64,000 nucleotides of DNA, taken from assembly GCF_028200735.1 (NCBI RefSeq), contig NZ_JAQKPV010000002.1, forward strand, positions 1-64,000. Reading direction: 5' to 3'. The notes under the pieces were generated by a model. It saw nothing but the letters and a program-made list of their open reading frames with translations. It was not told the DNA's origin and searched no databases. The DNA is from Streptomyces sp. ACA25 (lineage in GTDB: Bacteria; Actinomycetota; Actinomycetes; Streptomycetales; Streptomycetaceae). The position numbers and the translations under genes are program-made. Below are positions 1 through 8,685 of this stretch, one piece after another; within the stretch, counting starts at the first letter, position 1, and every line of letters begins with the position of its first letter.

Positions 1-518
1 TCATGCGCCTGTCATGGTGACATGACTCACACAGCCTGTGGTCTGTGGAGTCACCATCGGCGCATCCCTGGGTTGTTCACCGACGACCCTCAGCGCAAGC
101 AGGCGACCGAGAAGTGAACTACTTGCCTGACAGTCACGAGAAGCGCTGACACACAGTCATTGCAGAAGCACCACCGTCAGACATCGACGGGTTCATGGGG
201 GTGGGCTACCAACGTTGAGGAACCGGCGTAGCTCAGGCCCAGGTAGGTGCCGCCCGCCTACGGCAGGGCGCGCAGTGCCTGCACACGGCCCACCCTTCGA
301 ACGCGGCAAGAGCGAAGCGCGGACAGAACCAATCAGGGGCGGGTGCCAGGACGAAGACCCGTTGGTGGCGCGGGCTAAAGGCACGCTACAGGCAGAGACC
401 AGACGGGCCAGGAGTATGGGCTGGTCGTCGCCATGCGAGGGTGCTGCGGAGTCGCGTTCGCGACTGCCGGCACAGTCGGGCGCTGGTGCACGCGCAGGCC
501 AGTCTCCCATTGTGGTGC
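1..518. other. Unassigned left edge, no confident gene
   Basis: No gene can be supported here. Frame 1 on the plus strand is open from the window edge to a stop at 115-117 and ends in the peptide HRRIPGLFTDDPQRKQATEK; it could be the tail of a gene that starts outside the window, but its upstream residues (Cys/His-rich) look unlike coding sequence. The remaining 400 bases have overlapping short open frames on both strands, none with a convincing ribosome site or codon bias. The composition is lower in GC than the rest of the window, as in the neighbouring glycosyltransferase gene. It may be decayed DNA at the edge of an acquired island. Confidence 0.4.
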
Positions 519-3110
519 TCAGGGATTCGACACCTCATGATCCCCGGAAGACGTCCCAGTCTCTGTCTCACCCGGATCCAGCCCCACACCCTTCGAGCCA
601 GACTCTCCCCAAGAGCAACGCTCTGGCGCGACAGGGCCACTGGGAGTCAAAGCGTGTTCGACAGTATCGAGGAGGTCGACAGCAGAAGACCTTACGTCCA
701 TTCCGTTTTCTCGAATCCTCAAACGGACCGACCATCGATCATTAGCTGACGCAAGGATACTGGAAATAACGTCTTCAGGAACTGACGAACGGAACATGGG
801 CCACCTTTGCAGGTTCCGTTCCGGCCCAGAGTGCTCAGGAATTGAGTCTCCCTCTCCAGCAAGAGACGGGGACACGGAGATTGAACGGAATACCTTCCCC
901 GAGCGGAGAAATTCCATCCGCAACGCATCTGGGCTGTGCCCCGCCGGCCCGATTCTCCCGGTCACGACGCGAGGGGTTCCTGCCGTCCCATCGCCGACGG
1001 GGCGGCACAGCAGCAACTGTTTAGCCGGTAAGAAGTATTGGCCACCACTGTCGATCGCCGCGTAGCCCGCCTTTGTCAGATAGGCAGTACAACTGCGCCA
1101 CATACCGCGTCGCGCTTTGAGTAGACGGACTCGCCAAAGATGTTCCTCCGAAAGGGTTTTCACCCCTCTCAAACGGACCTCTTCCACTACGTCTTGAGAC
1201 GACACTTGGAGGTACACATCCCACACACCAGAGGAAAGCGCCTGCTGGCTCTCGGATCCAAGCGGCTGCAGCGTCGCAAGAAATCCTTGAGCGTGAGCAC
1301 GCTCCGATTCTTCCGTTGACAGGGAGGCATGTGCTGAGAGCAATCGAGTGGAAAGGTTCATCTCTTTTCTGAACCTTCCACCTAGTAGCGTCCGAAGCCC
1401 ACCACGACCTGGCTTTGTGCGCCTTCTCAGAATTACACGCATGCTGACTTCCCGAGTGGAGACCTCGGACAACCATCCAAGACCGACAATCCGAAGCGAG
1501 TTCCCGTGCCAGCTCACGCTCGTGACATGCCCACCAGGAACTATAGGTCGCAGCGTGCCCCCAATATCCACTGAGAAACGGCCGCTCTTGGTCTCATAGG
1601 GAACGACAGCGACCGCTTCTGCGTTGCCGACTCGAAGCTTTCTTCCGGAGGGCATAGTGATACTGGCTGCTACCTTTGGACATGGCAGGCGCCTCTCCTT
1701 GACTACTCCCTGAGCACTGATAAGCAGATATGCATCCCAAACCCCTTGACTAAGGGGACCCCCGGTACCCATGGAGGCCAAATCTATCTTGGCCTTCCAG
1801 CCTGCGAATCCATAATCCCACCTCCCTTTTCCATTTTTTACGGTCACGTCAGGTGAAGGCAGTGCCTGCGTGGGCTGACTAACCTGTCGACCGGAGGAGC
1901 GCTCTCTCATTACGAGAGTTGTCCGAACATCACGAGTATCAACTCGGTCGATGTACCCGTATCCAGTCAGGACAAGATTGTCTCCACTCCATCTGGCATC
2001 CTCAAGACTCGCTCGAGCTTTGAGGCGGCCAGTGACTTCAAATACGCTATCGGGAATTCTCAATGCAGGATCACGAAAGAACGGAAAGCAACGATACACA
2101 CGCCCATTCTCGACGAGATCAGCCGATCGTTCAACCCTCGTCCTATCCTGAGCCAAAAGTCGAGCCTGCTTCTTCAGGCTGTTGCTGAGACAATGCAAGA
2201 GCACCACATGCAGTGCAGTCACCTCGGGGAGCATGTCCTTATGCCAGAATTTGTGATACATGGCGAGACAACGGTCCCATACTTGGTCCTGATAATCGCG
2301 ATCTGTGTGTGCCAGAGCAGGGCGCAATGACCTGTCAAGCATTGCACGAAAATGCCGAGCAATCATCCGGTTACGCCCGTATACAGACGAGACTCTGTTA
2401 TCGATGATCTCCATGCAAATTTCGGTGTGCCCCACAAGCTCGTCGACACTTTTCCTGCGAAGCGTAATGTTTCCGCCATCGTCTCGATGTCGCAGATAAT
2501 AGCAATCGTAGTCTCCGACTACGGATATACCCGATGCGGCAAGGTAGGCGGACGTGGAGAAGATTTGATCTTCCCCGAACCACACATCTTCTCGGAAGCG
2601 TAATCCTTCCTTCTCGATAAGCTGGCGCCGGAAAAGCTTCTGAGGACCAAGAGATCTGTTCACTTCCGAAGTGAACAGATCGGCTTGCGTCGCATGCCTG
2701 AATGCCTTGACCGATACCCCTCGACCCCAGCCGATCATTTTCCCCAAGACAACATCAGAGTCATGGCTGTCGGCCATACGCACCAGGCGCTCCAGTGCTT
2801 CTACTCCTAGAATGTCGTCAGCATCCGCAAAGAAGATGTACCGTCCGCGCGCGACGTCAAGACCTTGGTTACGCGGGACGCTTGGACCACCTGAACCCTG
2901 CGATCGATGGATTACACGTACTCCCGGATGGAGCACTGCATATCTGTCGAGTTCGTCTCCGCTTTCGTCTGTGGATGCGTCATTGATTGCGACAACTTCG
3001 ATGCGCTTCTCACCGAGAGACTGCGATGCAATGGAAGTGAGGCACTCTGTCAGGTATGGCATCGAGTTGTAAACGGGCAAGATGACAGTGACGTCAGGCA
3101 CCATATTCAT
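519..3110 (-). CDS. Family-2 glycosyltransferase with C-terminal beta-domain repeats
   Basis: The protein has 863 residues. Residues 5-110 are a GT-A fold family-2 domain: it opens with VTVILPVYNSMPYL, has NDASTDESGDE, and carries the metal/nucleotide-sugar motif FADADD near residue 95. Residues 330-620 hold two similar segments, each with a G-x-G-(Y/W) strand, a (D/S)TR(D/E)V turn and a GVWD(A/V)YL strand, which look like a duplicated beta-sandwich domain. This arrangement is known among actinobacterial transferases that decorate or build wall glycopolymers; the sugar is unknown. ATG at 3110 follows GGGGGAG, and the second ATG at 3104 is also possible. Two leucines (about residues 170 and 694) use the rare codon TTA, so translation would need the bldA tRNA in Streptomyces. 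It is transcribed divergently from the acyltransferase and is low in GC. Confidence 0.85.
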   Translation of the reverse strand: MNMVPDVTVILPVYNSMPYLTECLTSIASQSLGEKRIEVVAINDASTDESGDELDRYAVLHPGVRVIHRSQGSGGPSVPRNQGLDVARGRYIFFADADDILGVEALERLVRMADSHDSDVVLGKMIGWGRGVSVKAFRHATQADLFTSEVNRSLGPQKLFRRQLIEKEGLRFREDVWFGEDQIFSTSAYLAASGISVVGDYDCYYLRHRDDGGNITLRRKSVDELVGHTEICMEIIDNRVSSVYGRNRMIARHFRAMLDRSLRPALAHTDRDYQDQVWDRCLAMYHKFWHKDMLPEVTALHVVLLHCLSNSLKKQARLLAQDRTRVERSADLVENGRVYRCFPFFRDPALRIPDSVFEVTGRLKARASLEDARWSGDNLVLTGYGYIDRVDTRDVRTTLVMRERSSGRQVSQPTQALPSPDVTVKNGKGRWDYGFAGWKAKIDLASMGTGGPLSQGVWDAYLLISAQGVVKERRLPCPKVAASITMPSGRKLRVGNAEAVAVVPYETKSGRFSVDIGGTLRPIVPGGHVTSVSWHGNSLRIVGLGWLSEVSTREVSMRVILRRRTKPGRGGLRTLLGGRFRKEMNLSTRLLSAHASLSTEESERAHAQGFLATLQPLGSESQQALSSGVWDVYLQVSSQDVVEEVRLRGVKTLSEEHLWRVRLLKARRGMWRSCTAYLTKAGYAAIDSGGQYFLPAKQLLLCRPVGDGTAGTPRVVTGRIGPAGHSPDALRMEFLRSGKVFRSISVSPSLAGEGDSIPEHSGPERNLQRWPMFRSSVPEDVISSILASANDRWSVRLRIRENGMDVRSSAVDLLDTVEHALTPSGPVAPERCSWGESGSKGVGLDPGETETGTSSGDHEVSNP

Positions 3111-3526
3111 TCGCTCCCCCTCATCCGAGGCACAGGAAGAGCGCCCCGAATCAACAGCGATCTGTCAAGTCTTCCTGCGCACATTTTCTCAAGTCACAGA
3201 CTGACGAGCCATCACTATGGCCGGCCTCCCCAGCCTTACTCAGTGGGCGACACCCTGAGTCAGGCTAACACTACTAGACGTTGCCCCACGGGCTTCCGCT
3301 GCCTGGAAAATGTCGGCCTCAGCGATTCTTCTCAGGCTCTGCTAGCTGAACACACAGATCAGTATCCCAGCCACCGCCTGCCAAGGAGGCCACGGTAACC
3401 TAGGAGGGATTTCCTGTTGCGAGCCTCGGCAGGTAGCTCACTCACCCTGCACGCCAGACATCGTGGATGGACCGGCTACCACGGAGGCTCGTACCTCGGC
3501 CTCAGTAGTGAGAATGCGGAGTTCAC
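3111..3526. promoter_or_regulatory. Divergent intergenic region of the island
   Basis: These 416 bases separate the minus-strand glycosyltransferase from the plus-strand acyltransferase, so both promoters should lie here. I see no long open frame with a good start and no strong palindrome. GGAG at 3518-3521 is the ribosome site of the acyltransferase. Confidence 0.4.
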
Positions 3527-4684
3527 GTGGTGGGTATAAAAAAGAGACTCTTCTCTGGCCGAGCGCCAAGCAAGTCACGCGATCCCTGGTGGGACAATAT
3601 CCGCTACATCTCCGGAACACTCGTCGTCGTCGGGCACACGATCGAGCCACTTCGGAATTTCGACGGACCGCTGTGGCTCTACCTCGCCACCTGGGCACTC
3701 CGGCTTCCCGTGTTCGTGATGGTTTGTGGATACTTCAGCACAGCCGGTCCTCTCACAGCCCGTGAAATACGCCGCATCGTCGAGTCCATAGCGCTTCCCT
3801 ACCTCTTCTTCACTGCCTTTCAAACTGTGCAGATCAAGTGGCTGACGGGCGAGTGGAAAGTAGCGCTCGCCCTTCCGAAGTGGACCCTTTGGTTTCTCTT
3901 CTCTCTCATCATCTGGCGAGTTCTGCTTCCCTACATTGCGGCTCTGCGCTTCCCACTCACTCTCAGCATTATTGCCTCTTTGGCCATTGGCTATTTCGAT
4001 GAATTCGGATCAGCCTATTCCGCATCTCGCACTGTCGCATTCCTCCCCTTCTTTATCCTGGGCTGGAAAATCAAGCAAGGTCTTTTCTCTCAACTGTTGA
4101 GCACTCGGTGGACCCGGTACGCCGGTGCGGGACTGATCACCGGGTCAGCTGCCATTGCCTGGCTGGTCCGTGATGAGGTAGGGCTTGGATGGCTATCGAT
4201 GAGTGCCCCGTACGGCACTCAAGCCGATGCATTCGGGACGTTGTGGGCGTGGACTTTCCGAGCTGGACTGCTGATGTGGGGCTTCACGCTGGCCCTGTGC
4301 CTCATCAATCTTGTCCCTCGAAGGAACATTCCCTTTGTCACCTATCTGGGCGCTGGTGGAATGTACATTTTCCTTCTGCATCCGCTGGTCCTCCGTCCCC
4401 TCCGTGAATACGGGATTTTCGAGAGGGTGGACAGCAAGCATGAGCAGGTTTTCACCGTTATGGCCGCGATACTGCTCGCCGCTCTGCTTGCCTCACCACC
4501 AGTCCGCAGATTGGCCCGCCCTGTTGTACAGCCAAATATCCCGTGGCTCTTCTCTAAGAAGATCCGTCAAGACTCTCAAAGGAAGCCTGTAGTTGAAGCG
4601 GTAAGAATTGGGGCGCAACGGGGACCAAAGGACTCGGATGACAACAGCAGTTCAGAGACGGGTCGCACGGCTTCGGCGCGATGA
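3527..4684 (+). CDS. Acyltransferase-3 family membrane protein
   Basis: The product has 385 residues with about ten hydrophobic helices. The N-terminus DPWWDNIRYISGTLVVVGH contains the conserved histidine of membrane O-acyltransferases (Acyltransferase_3, fucose 4-O-acetylase-like branch), and RLPVFVMVCGYFS follows. The family moves acyl groups from cytoplasmic acyl-CoA to sugars or polyols on the outer face. The tail after residue about 345 is polar and probably cytoplasmic. GTG at 3527 is preceded by GGAG five bases upstream; a second GTG follows directly. The gene sits between two transferases of wall glycopolymer type, so O-acylation of that polymer is the most likely role (inference). 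A paralogue lies at 37896-39008. GC is well below the window average. Confidence 0.85.
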   Translation: MVGIKKRLFSGRAPSKSRDPWWDNIRYISGTLVVVGHTIEPLRNFDGPLWLYLATWALRLPVFVMVCGYFSTAGPLTAREIRRIVESIALPYLFFTAFQTVQIKWLTGEWKVALALPKWTLWFLFSLIIWRVLLPYIAALRFPLTLSIIASLAIGYFDEFGSAYSASRTVAFLPFFILGWKIKQGLFSQLLSTRWTRYAGAGLITGSAAIAWLVRDEVGLGWLSMSAPYGTQADAFGTLWAWTFRAGLLMWGFTLALCLINLVPRRNIPFVTYLGAGGMYIFLLHPLVLRPLREYGIFERVDSKHEQVFTVMAAILLAALLASPPVRRLARPVVQPNIPWLFSKKIRQDSQRKPVVEAVRIGAQRGPKDSDDNSSSETGRTASAR

Positions 4685-4822
4685 CTCACATACTGCCTGC
4701 CGCCTTCCTGGGCATATCCAGGACGGCAGCCCCCGTGAGACGTCGAGGTCGCTAACAGGCGGGTAAAGGCTTCCCGCTTCCCCTGATGCCTTGTCTCGCC
4801 CATGGAGTCCGCAAATCCTCAA

Positions 4823-4860
4823 GAGGGTGGGGCAGCACTTTCCAGTGCTGCCCCACCCTC
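4823..4860. terminator. Bidirectional terminator hairpin
   Basis: A perfect 16-bp inverted repeat (GAGGGTGGGGCAGCAC and its complement) closes a six-base loop TTTCCA; a T-A pair can extend it to 17 bp with a four-base loop. It lies between the convergent acyltransferase and polyol-phosphate transferase genes and can serve both. Confidence 0.9.
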
Positions 4861-4916
4861 TCTTCATCGAGCGTGCTCATCGAGCAGGAAGTGCCGCCTT
4901 CGTCCGGCTGTGACGC

Positions 4917-7049
4917 TCACGTCATTTCTGGGGCCTTCTGTATGAGACGTTCCCCAACGGACTGGCGAGGGATAATATCGGTGTATACAGGTGCTGTTGG
5001 CACCGGGACCGCAGTGGACCCCAGAGGAAATGTTCGCTCGCCCTTTTGGTAGAGATTCTCCACCGCTGCGTTGAAAAGCATCATCGAAGTCGGCTCGTGA
5101 GGTCCGAGCAGGTACTCCCTGAGCTCCAGGCGCCTACCAGCAAGCGGATCTCCGTCACTTCTCCGGACAAGTTCCAGAATATGCGAAAGCTCACTGCAAT
5201 CACTCCCGAGCAGGTATGCCGCACCCGCTGTGGGATTCTGGAGCCGGTAGGCATCGGGGTCCGTGTCTGCTGCGTTGGTCACCACATATGGCTTGCAGCT
5301 GGCAACAAAGTCAGAGATGACGCTTGACATGTCACTGATCAAGAGGTCCGACTGATTGAAGCAATCATAGAGCGACGGCTGTCGCCCCCGCACCACTAGA
5401 TGCTGTCCGCCTTGATACTCCTCGCCCCAGAACAATTCATTCCACTGCCGAGTCAGCCGCTCAAGCTCCGCGCGAACTTCCCCTTGACCCCATCGGGCAT
5501 CCCTGGTGCGCTGCAGTCGATCTCCTTCACCGAGGGAACCTGAGCGGTCTGCTATGAGCCGCTCCAACTCCCCAAGGCGCTCTTCCACCACAGCAGCGCG
5601 CTTGTTATCCCGTGCCGACATGCGCCGTTCGTTATCAGCCCGCAGCAACTGCTGCACACGCTGATCGGCTCGTGCAGCGGCATCGGATCGCCTACCCGTC
5701 AGCGGATGGGGCTTGTAGATCACACGTACCCGGTCGATCTGCAGCAGTTCGCTGATGATTTTTTCGCCCATGGGGATCAGCGAAGTGTGACATGCCTCGT
5801 CGGTCCAGCCCTCCCACGTCGGACCGTAAAGAACCGTCAATACACCGTCTGCGTGCTTGGGACCAGCTGCCCGCACAGCGCTGAGCTGGGGCCTGCCGAC
5901 CTCTACGATCGTCGAGTCATCAATAGCGTGACGCACACGCTGGTACCGATCTCTGCCGGCCTTCCCAGCCACCCAGATCTCATCGAATACCCTGCTCACC
6001 CGATTGCTGCTCGCCAGCTTGTCGCTGTCCCCATGGCCGATGAACACGTGCCGCGCTTCAGCTTTCTGCAGCATATGAACATTCTTTCCCGCGTTACCCG
6101 GGTAGAGCACCACTCTCACCGCTGGCAGGTTCAGCATGGCCAGATGATCCGCCTTGCGGACACACACAACAGGAAGCCGTGTCTGATCAAGCTGAGCCAA
6201 AGCCCCGGTTTCCCGGAGGATGATCACCGCCCGACGGTCGATGTTCTCCAGCGCATCGACCCACATATTGACCTGGTACATGAAATCTTGGCCGTTTGAG
6301 GCGAAAGTGAAGTACAGAACGACCTCGGGACGGTACTCATCAAGCCGTTCATTGATTCTTTCTATCAAGTCTTCGGCCTGCGGAAGAGTTGCGTTACGCA
6401 GGGCGTGCAAGGCGGCGTGAAGTACCGCAAGAAGCGAAGCGAGTGGCGCAATCGCACCAAGGAGGAGCCACCTCGAGTCCGCCCCAGCAATGACTGCCGC
6501 TCCGGCACCCACGAGAAGCAGTTCGGGCCCGGGTATCCGGTTGAGGCCGTATCGTTGCCATGTACCTCCTCGTGGAGAATCCGGAATTGATGTTTTCCCA
6601 AGGGAGATATTCAGTACCGCAACCGGAAGATTGCGCCGCCGCATGCGAAAGGAAACCAAGGGCTCATGCAGACTGTTAAGCCCAAAAAGCGCACCGAGAA
6701 GGAGCGCCAAGGGCATCATCGCCGGTGAGGAGGTAATGAGAGCCAGAGCCATGAAGAGCAGGATGCGGTTGAGGTCGCGTATACGCTCTCCAAAACCAAA
6801 GCGCTGCATCTTTCGATTAACATAGTCACCCCGGACGCGTAGGGCCCAGTCACACAAATAATTGATCAAAAAAACAGTGAAGAAGAGAGGCAGCGAACCA
6901 CTCATCGTGGCAAGTGCCAGGGCCACGGCACTCAGAATGTAACCGACGAACAATGCACTCGGCCAGCGACCAGCCTGTTCGATCAGATCCACCACGGCGC
7001 GCAACTTGCCGGGCCTGCAGGAAGATTCAGCTCGGCTCGTCTCACTCAC
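4917..7049 (-). CDS. CDP-glycerol glycerophosphotransferase (TagF/TagB-like)
   Basis: The protein has 710 residues. Residues 25-240 contain several membrane helices. The C-terminal half matches the CDP-glycerol:poly(glycerophosphate) glycerophosphotransferase family: FIGHGDSDKLASSNRVSRVF near residue 335, YGPTWEGW near 415, YKPHPLTGRRSD near 455, and SDLLISDMSSVISDF near 600, the last being the nucleotide-binding SD-SS-x-D block. A charged, partly coiled-coil insert lies between the last two. Such enzymes polymerise glycerol- or ribitol-phosphate into teichoic-acid-like wall polymers. The start is a GTG that overlaps the end of the upstream cytidylyltransferase/reductase gene by eight bases (GTGAGTGA), so the two are translationally coupled; that partner probably supplies the CDP-activated polyol. 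GC is intermediate, about 57% in one row counted by hand. Confidence 0.88.
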   Translation of the reverse strand: MSETSRAESSCRPGKLRAVVDLIEQAGRWPSALFVGYILSAVALALATMSGSLPLFFTVFLINYLCDWALRVRGDYVNRKMQRFGFGERIRDLNRILLFMALALITSSPAMMPLALLLGALFGLNSLHEPLVSFRMRRRNLPVAVLNISLGKTSIPDSPRGGTWQRYGLNRIPGPELLLVGAGAAVIAGADSRWLLLGAIAPLASLLAVLHAALHALRNATLPQAEDLIERINERLDEYRPEVVLYFTFASNGQDFMYQVNMWVDALENIDRRAVIILRETGALAQLDQTRLPVVCVRKADHLAMLNLPAVRVVLYPGNAGKNVHMLQKAEARHVFIGHGDSDKLASSNRVSRVFDEIWVAGKAGRDRYQRVRHAIDDSTIVEVGRPQLSAVRAAGPKHADGVLTVLYGPTWEGWTDEACHTSLIPMGEKIISELLQIDRVRVIYKPHPLTGRRSDAAARADQRVQQLLRADNERRMSARDNKRAAVVEERLGELERLIADRSGSLGEGDRLQRTRDARWGQGEVRAELERLTRQWNELFWGEEYQGGQHLVVRGRQPSLYDCFNQSDLLISDMSSVISDFVASCKPYVVTNAADTDPDAYRLQNPTAGAAYLLGSDCSELSHILELVRRSDGDPLAGRRLELREYLLGPHEPTSMMLFNAAVENLYQKGERTFPLGSTAVPVPTAPVYTDIIPRQSVGERLIQKAPEMT

Positions 7050-8547
7050 TTGCGGCCTCCGCGTTCAGCGCCACGGCGAGGGCGCGTTCGAAGGTGTTGG
7101 CGGTGGTGGCGTCCGCTGTGGGGTCCTGCTGACGGACGTCGATGACGTGGCCCGTGAGCGTGGAGAGCAGGACGTCGAGGGAGGTGCGGGCAACCGCTTC
7201 CGAGGAGAGCAGCGTCCCGGCCGGCTCCTGGCCGAAGGCCTTGACCCGCATCGGCGTGGCGGTGCGCTCGGGGTTGACACAGTTGACGCGGATACCGTCC
7301 GGGGCCCATTCATCGGCCAGCGCCTGGGTGAGATTGACCATGGCGGCTTTGGTGGAGGAGTAAAGGCTGTATTCGGCGCGACCGCGGGTGTAACTGCTGG
7401 ACGTGTAGAGAAGGAGCTGTCCGGCGCTTTCGACGAGATACTTGTGGGCTGCCCGGGCTATGTTCACCGGAGCGAGATAGTTGACCCGAAGAGCTTCTTC
7501 GATCGTGGCATTGTCGGTTTCGGCTAGTTTACCTATTCGCAACACTCCCGCGGTGTTCACCACGTAGTCGATGCGGCCGGTGTCGGCGTACGCCTTGGAC
7601 AGCGCGTCATCGATGTCCTGCGGGTTCTCGACGTGCGTGCCGGTGGTGGACCGGCCCAGCGCGTAGACCTTCGCGCCGTACCGCTCGGCGAGCTGGGCGA
7701 TGTCCTGGCCTATGCCGTAGGAGCCGCCGAAGACCACCACGGTCCGGCCCGTGAGCCGCTCGCGGTAGGCCGCCTCGTCCGACTGGACGGGGGCGGCGGA
7801 GGAGGCCAGCTGGAAGAGCTTGTCGGCGATGTAGACGTCGACAGGCTGGGTGACCTTCATGTTGAACTCGTCGCCCGCCACGACGTGGATCGGTACGTTC
7901 GGCAGGTACTTCAGAACAACTGAACAGTCGTCCGTGGCTTGGAAGTTGGGGTCTCCCGCGGCGACTTCGTAGGCGCGCCGGATGGTGGAGAGTTTGAACG
8001 CCTGCGGGGTCTGGCCGCGGCGCAGCCGGGAGCGGTCCGGCACCTCGGTGATGAACTCGCCGTCCGCACCGTGGGTGCGGGTGACGATGATGGTGTCGGC
8101 GGAGGGGATGGCGACGTCCACCGCCTGGTAGCGGTCCAGGGCGGCGACGCAGTCGCTGATCACGCGCTGGGAGAGCAGCGGGCGGACGGCGTCGTGGAAG
8201 AGGACGTTGCGGTCCTCACCCTCTGCGAGCCCTTCCCCCAGGGCGGCGATCGCCCGCTCGGTGGTGTCGTTGCGGGTGGCGCCGCCCTCGATGACCTGGC
8301 TGACCTTGGTCAGACCGGCTTTGGCCACGATCTTCTGTACATCCGGCACGTAGCCGGGAGCCATCAGCACGATGACGTCGTCGATGTCCTCAGCCTGTTC
8401 GAACACCGTCAGGGTGTGCTCAATGACGGCCTTCCCGGCAATTTTGATCAACTGCTTCGGGATGGACAGGCCGACTCGCTGCCCGGTGCCGCCCGCGAGA
8501 ACGACCGCTGTGGTCCGAGGGCGTGCCCCATTGTTCTGGATGGACAA
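7042..8547 (-). CDS. Fused polyol-phosphate cytidylyltransferase / short-chain reductase
   Basis: The product has 501 residues and two enzymes in one chain. Residues 10-235 are an IspD/TarI-like cytidylyltransferase: VVLAGGTGQRVGLSIPKQL is the CTP loop, with later FHDAVRP and TDDCSVV. Residues 255-500 are a Rossmann short-chain dehydrogenase: FGGSYGIGQD near 270 is the cofactor loop, and YSLYSSTKAA near 400 carries the catalytic Tyr and Lys. The same order occurs in Bcs1-type proteins, which reduce ribulose-5-phosphate to ribitol-5-phosphate and convert it to CDP-ribitol (known from the family). TTG at 8547 is chosen because AGGAG lies five bases upstream and the family's N-terminus begins just after; an in-frame TTG at 8661 has no such site. 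MEP-pathway IspD is less likely given the fusion and neighbours. Confidence 0.88.
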   Translation of the reverse strand: MSIQNNGARPRTTAVVLAGGTGQRVGLSIPKQLIKIAGKAVIEHTLTVFEQAEDIDDVIVLMAPGYVPDVQKIVAKAGLTKVSQVIEGGATRNDTTERAIAALGEGLAEGEDRNVLFHDAVRPLLSQRVISDCVAALDRYQAVDVAIPSADTIIVTRTHGADGEFITEVPDRSRLRRGQTPQAFKLSTIRRAYEVAAGDPNFQATDDCSVVLKYLPNVPIHVVAGDEFNMKVTQPVDVYIADKLFQLASSAAPVQSDEAAYRERLTGRTVVVFGGSYGIGQDIAQLAERYGAKVYALGRSTTGTHVENPQDIDDALSKAYADTGRIDYVVNTAGVLRIGKLAETDNATIEEALRVNYLAPVNIARAAHKYLVESAGQLLLYTSSSYTRGRAEYSLYSSTKAAMVNLTQALADEWAPDGIRVNCVNPERTATPMRVKAFGQEPAGTLLSSEAVARTSLDVLLSTLTGHVIDVRQQDPTADATTANTFERALAVALNAEAASE

Positions 8548-8685
8548 AACCGCTCCTGCCGGTCTGATGTGATACGCGCGTGCAGGGAAAAGACTAACCC
8601 TCACGGAACCATGACTGATACGTGAGGTGAACAGTTGTTGTCCGTTACGGTGTTGTGACAACCACAGGTGAACCCTGGGGAAATA

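Noticed and set aside
193..745. Short open frames at the left edge on both strands
   Set aside because: No ribosome site, no domain, biased composition only; some overlap the end of the glycosyltransferase gene.
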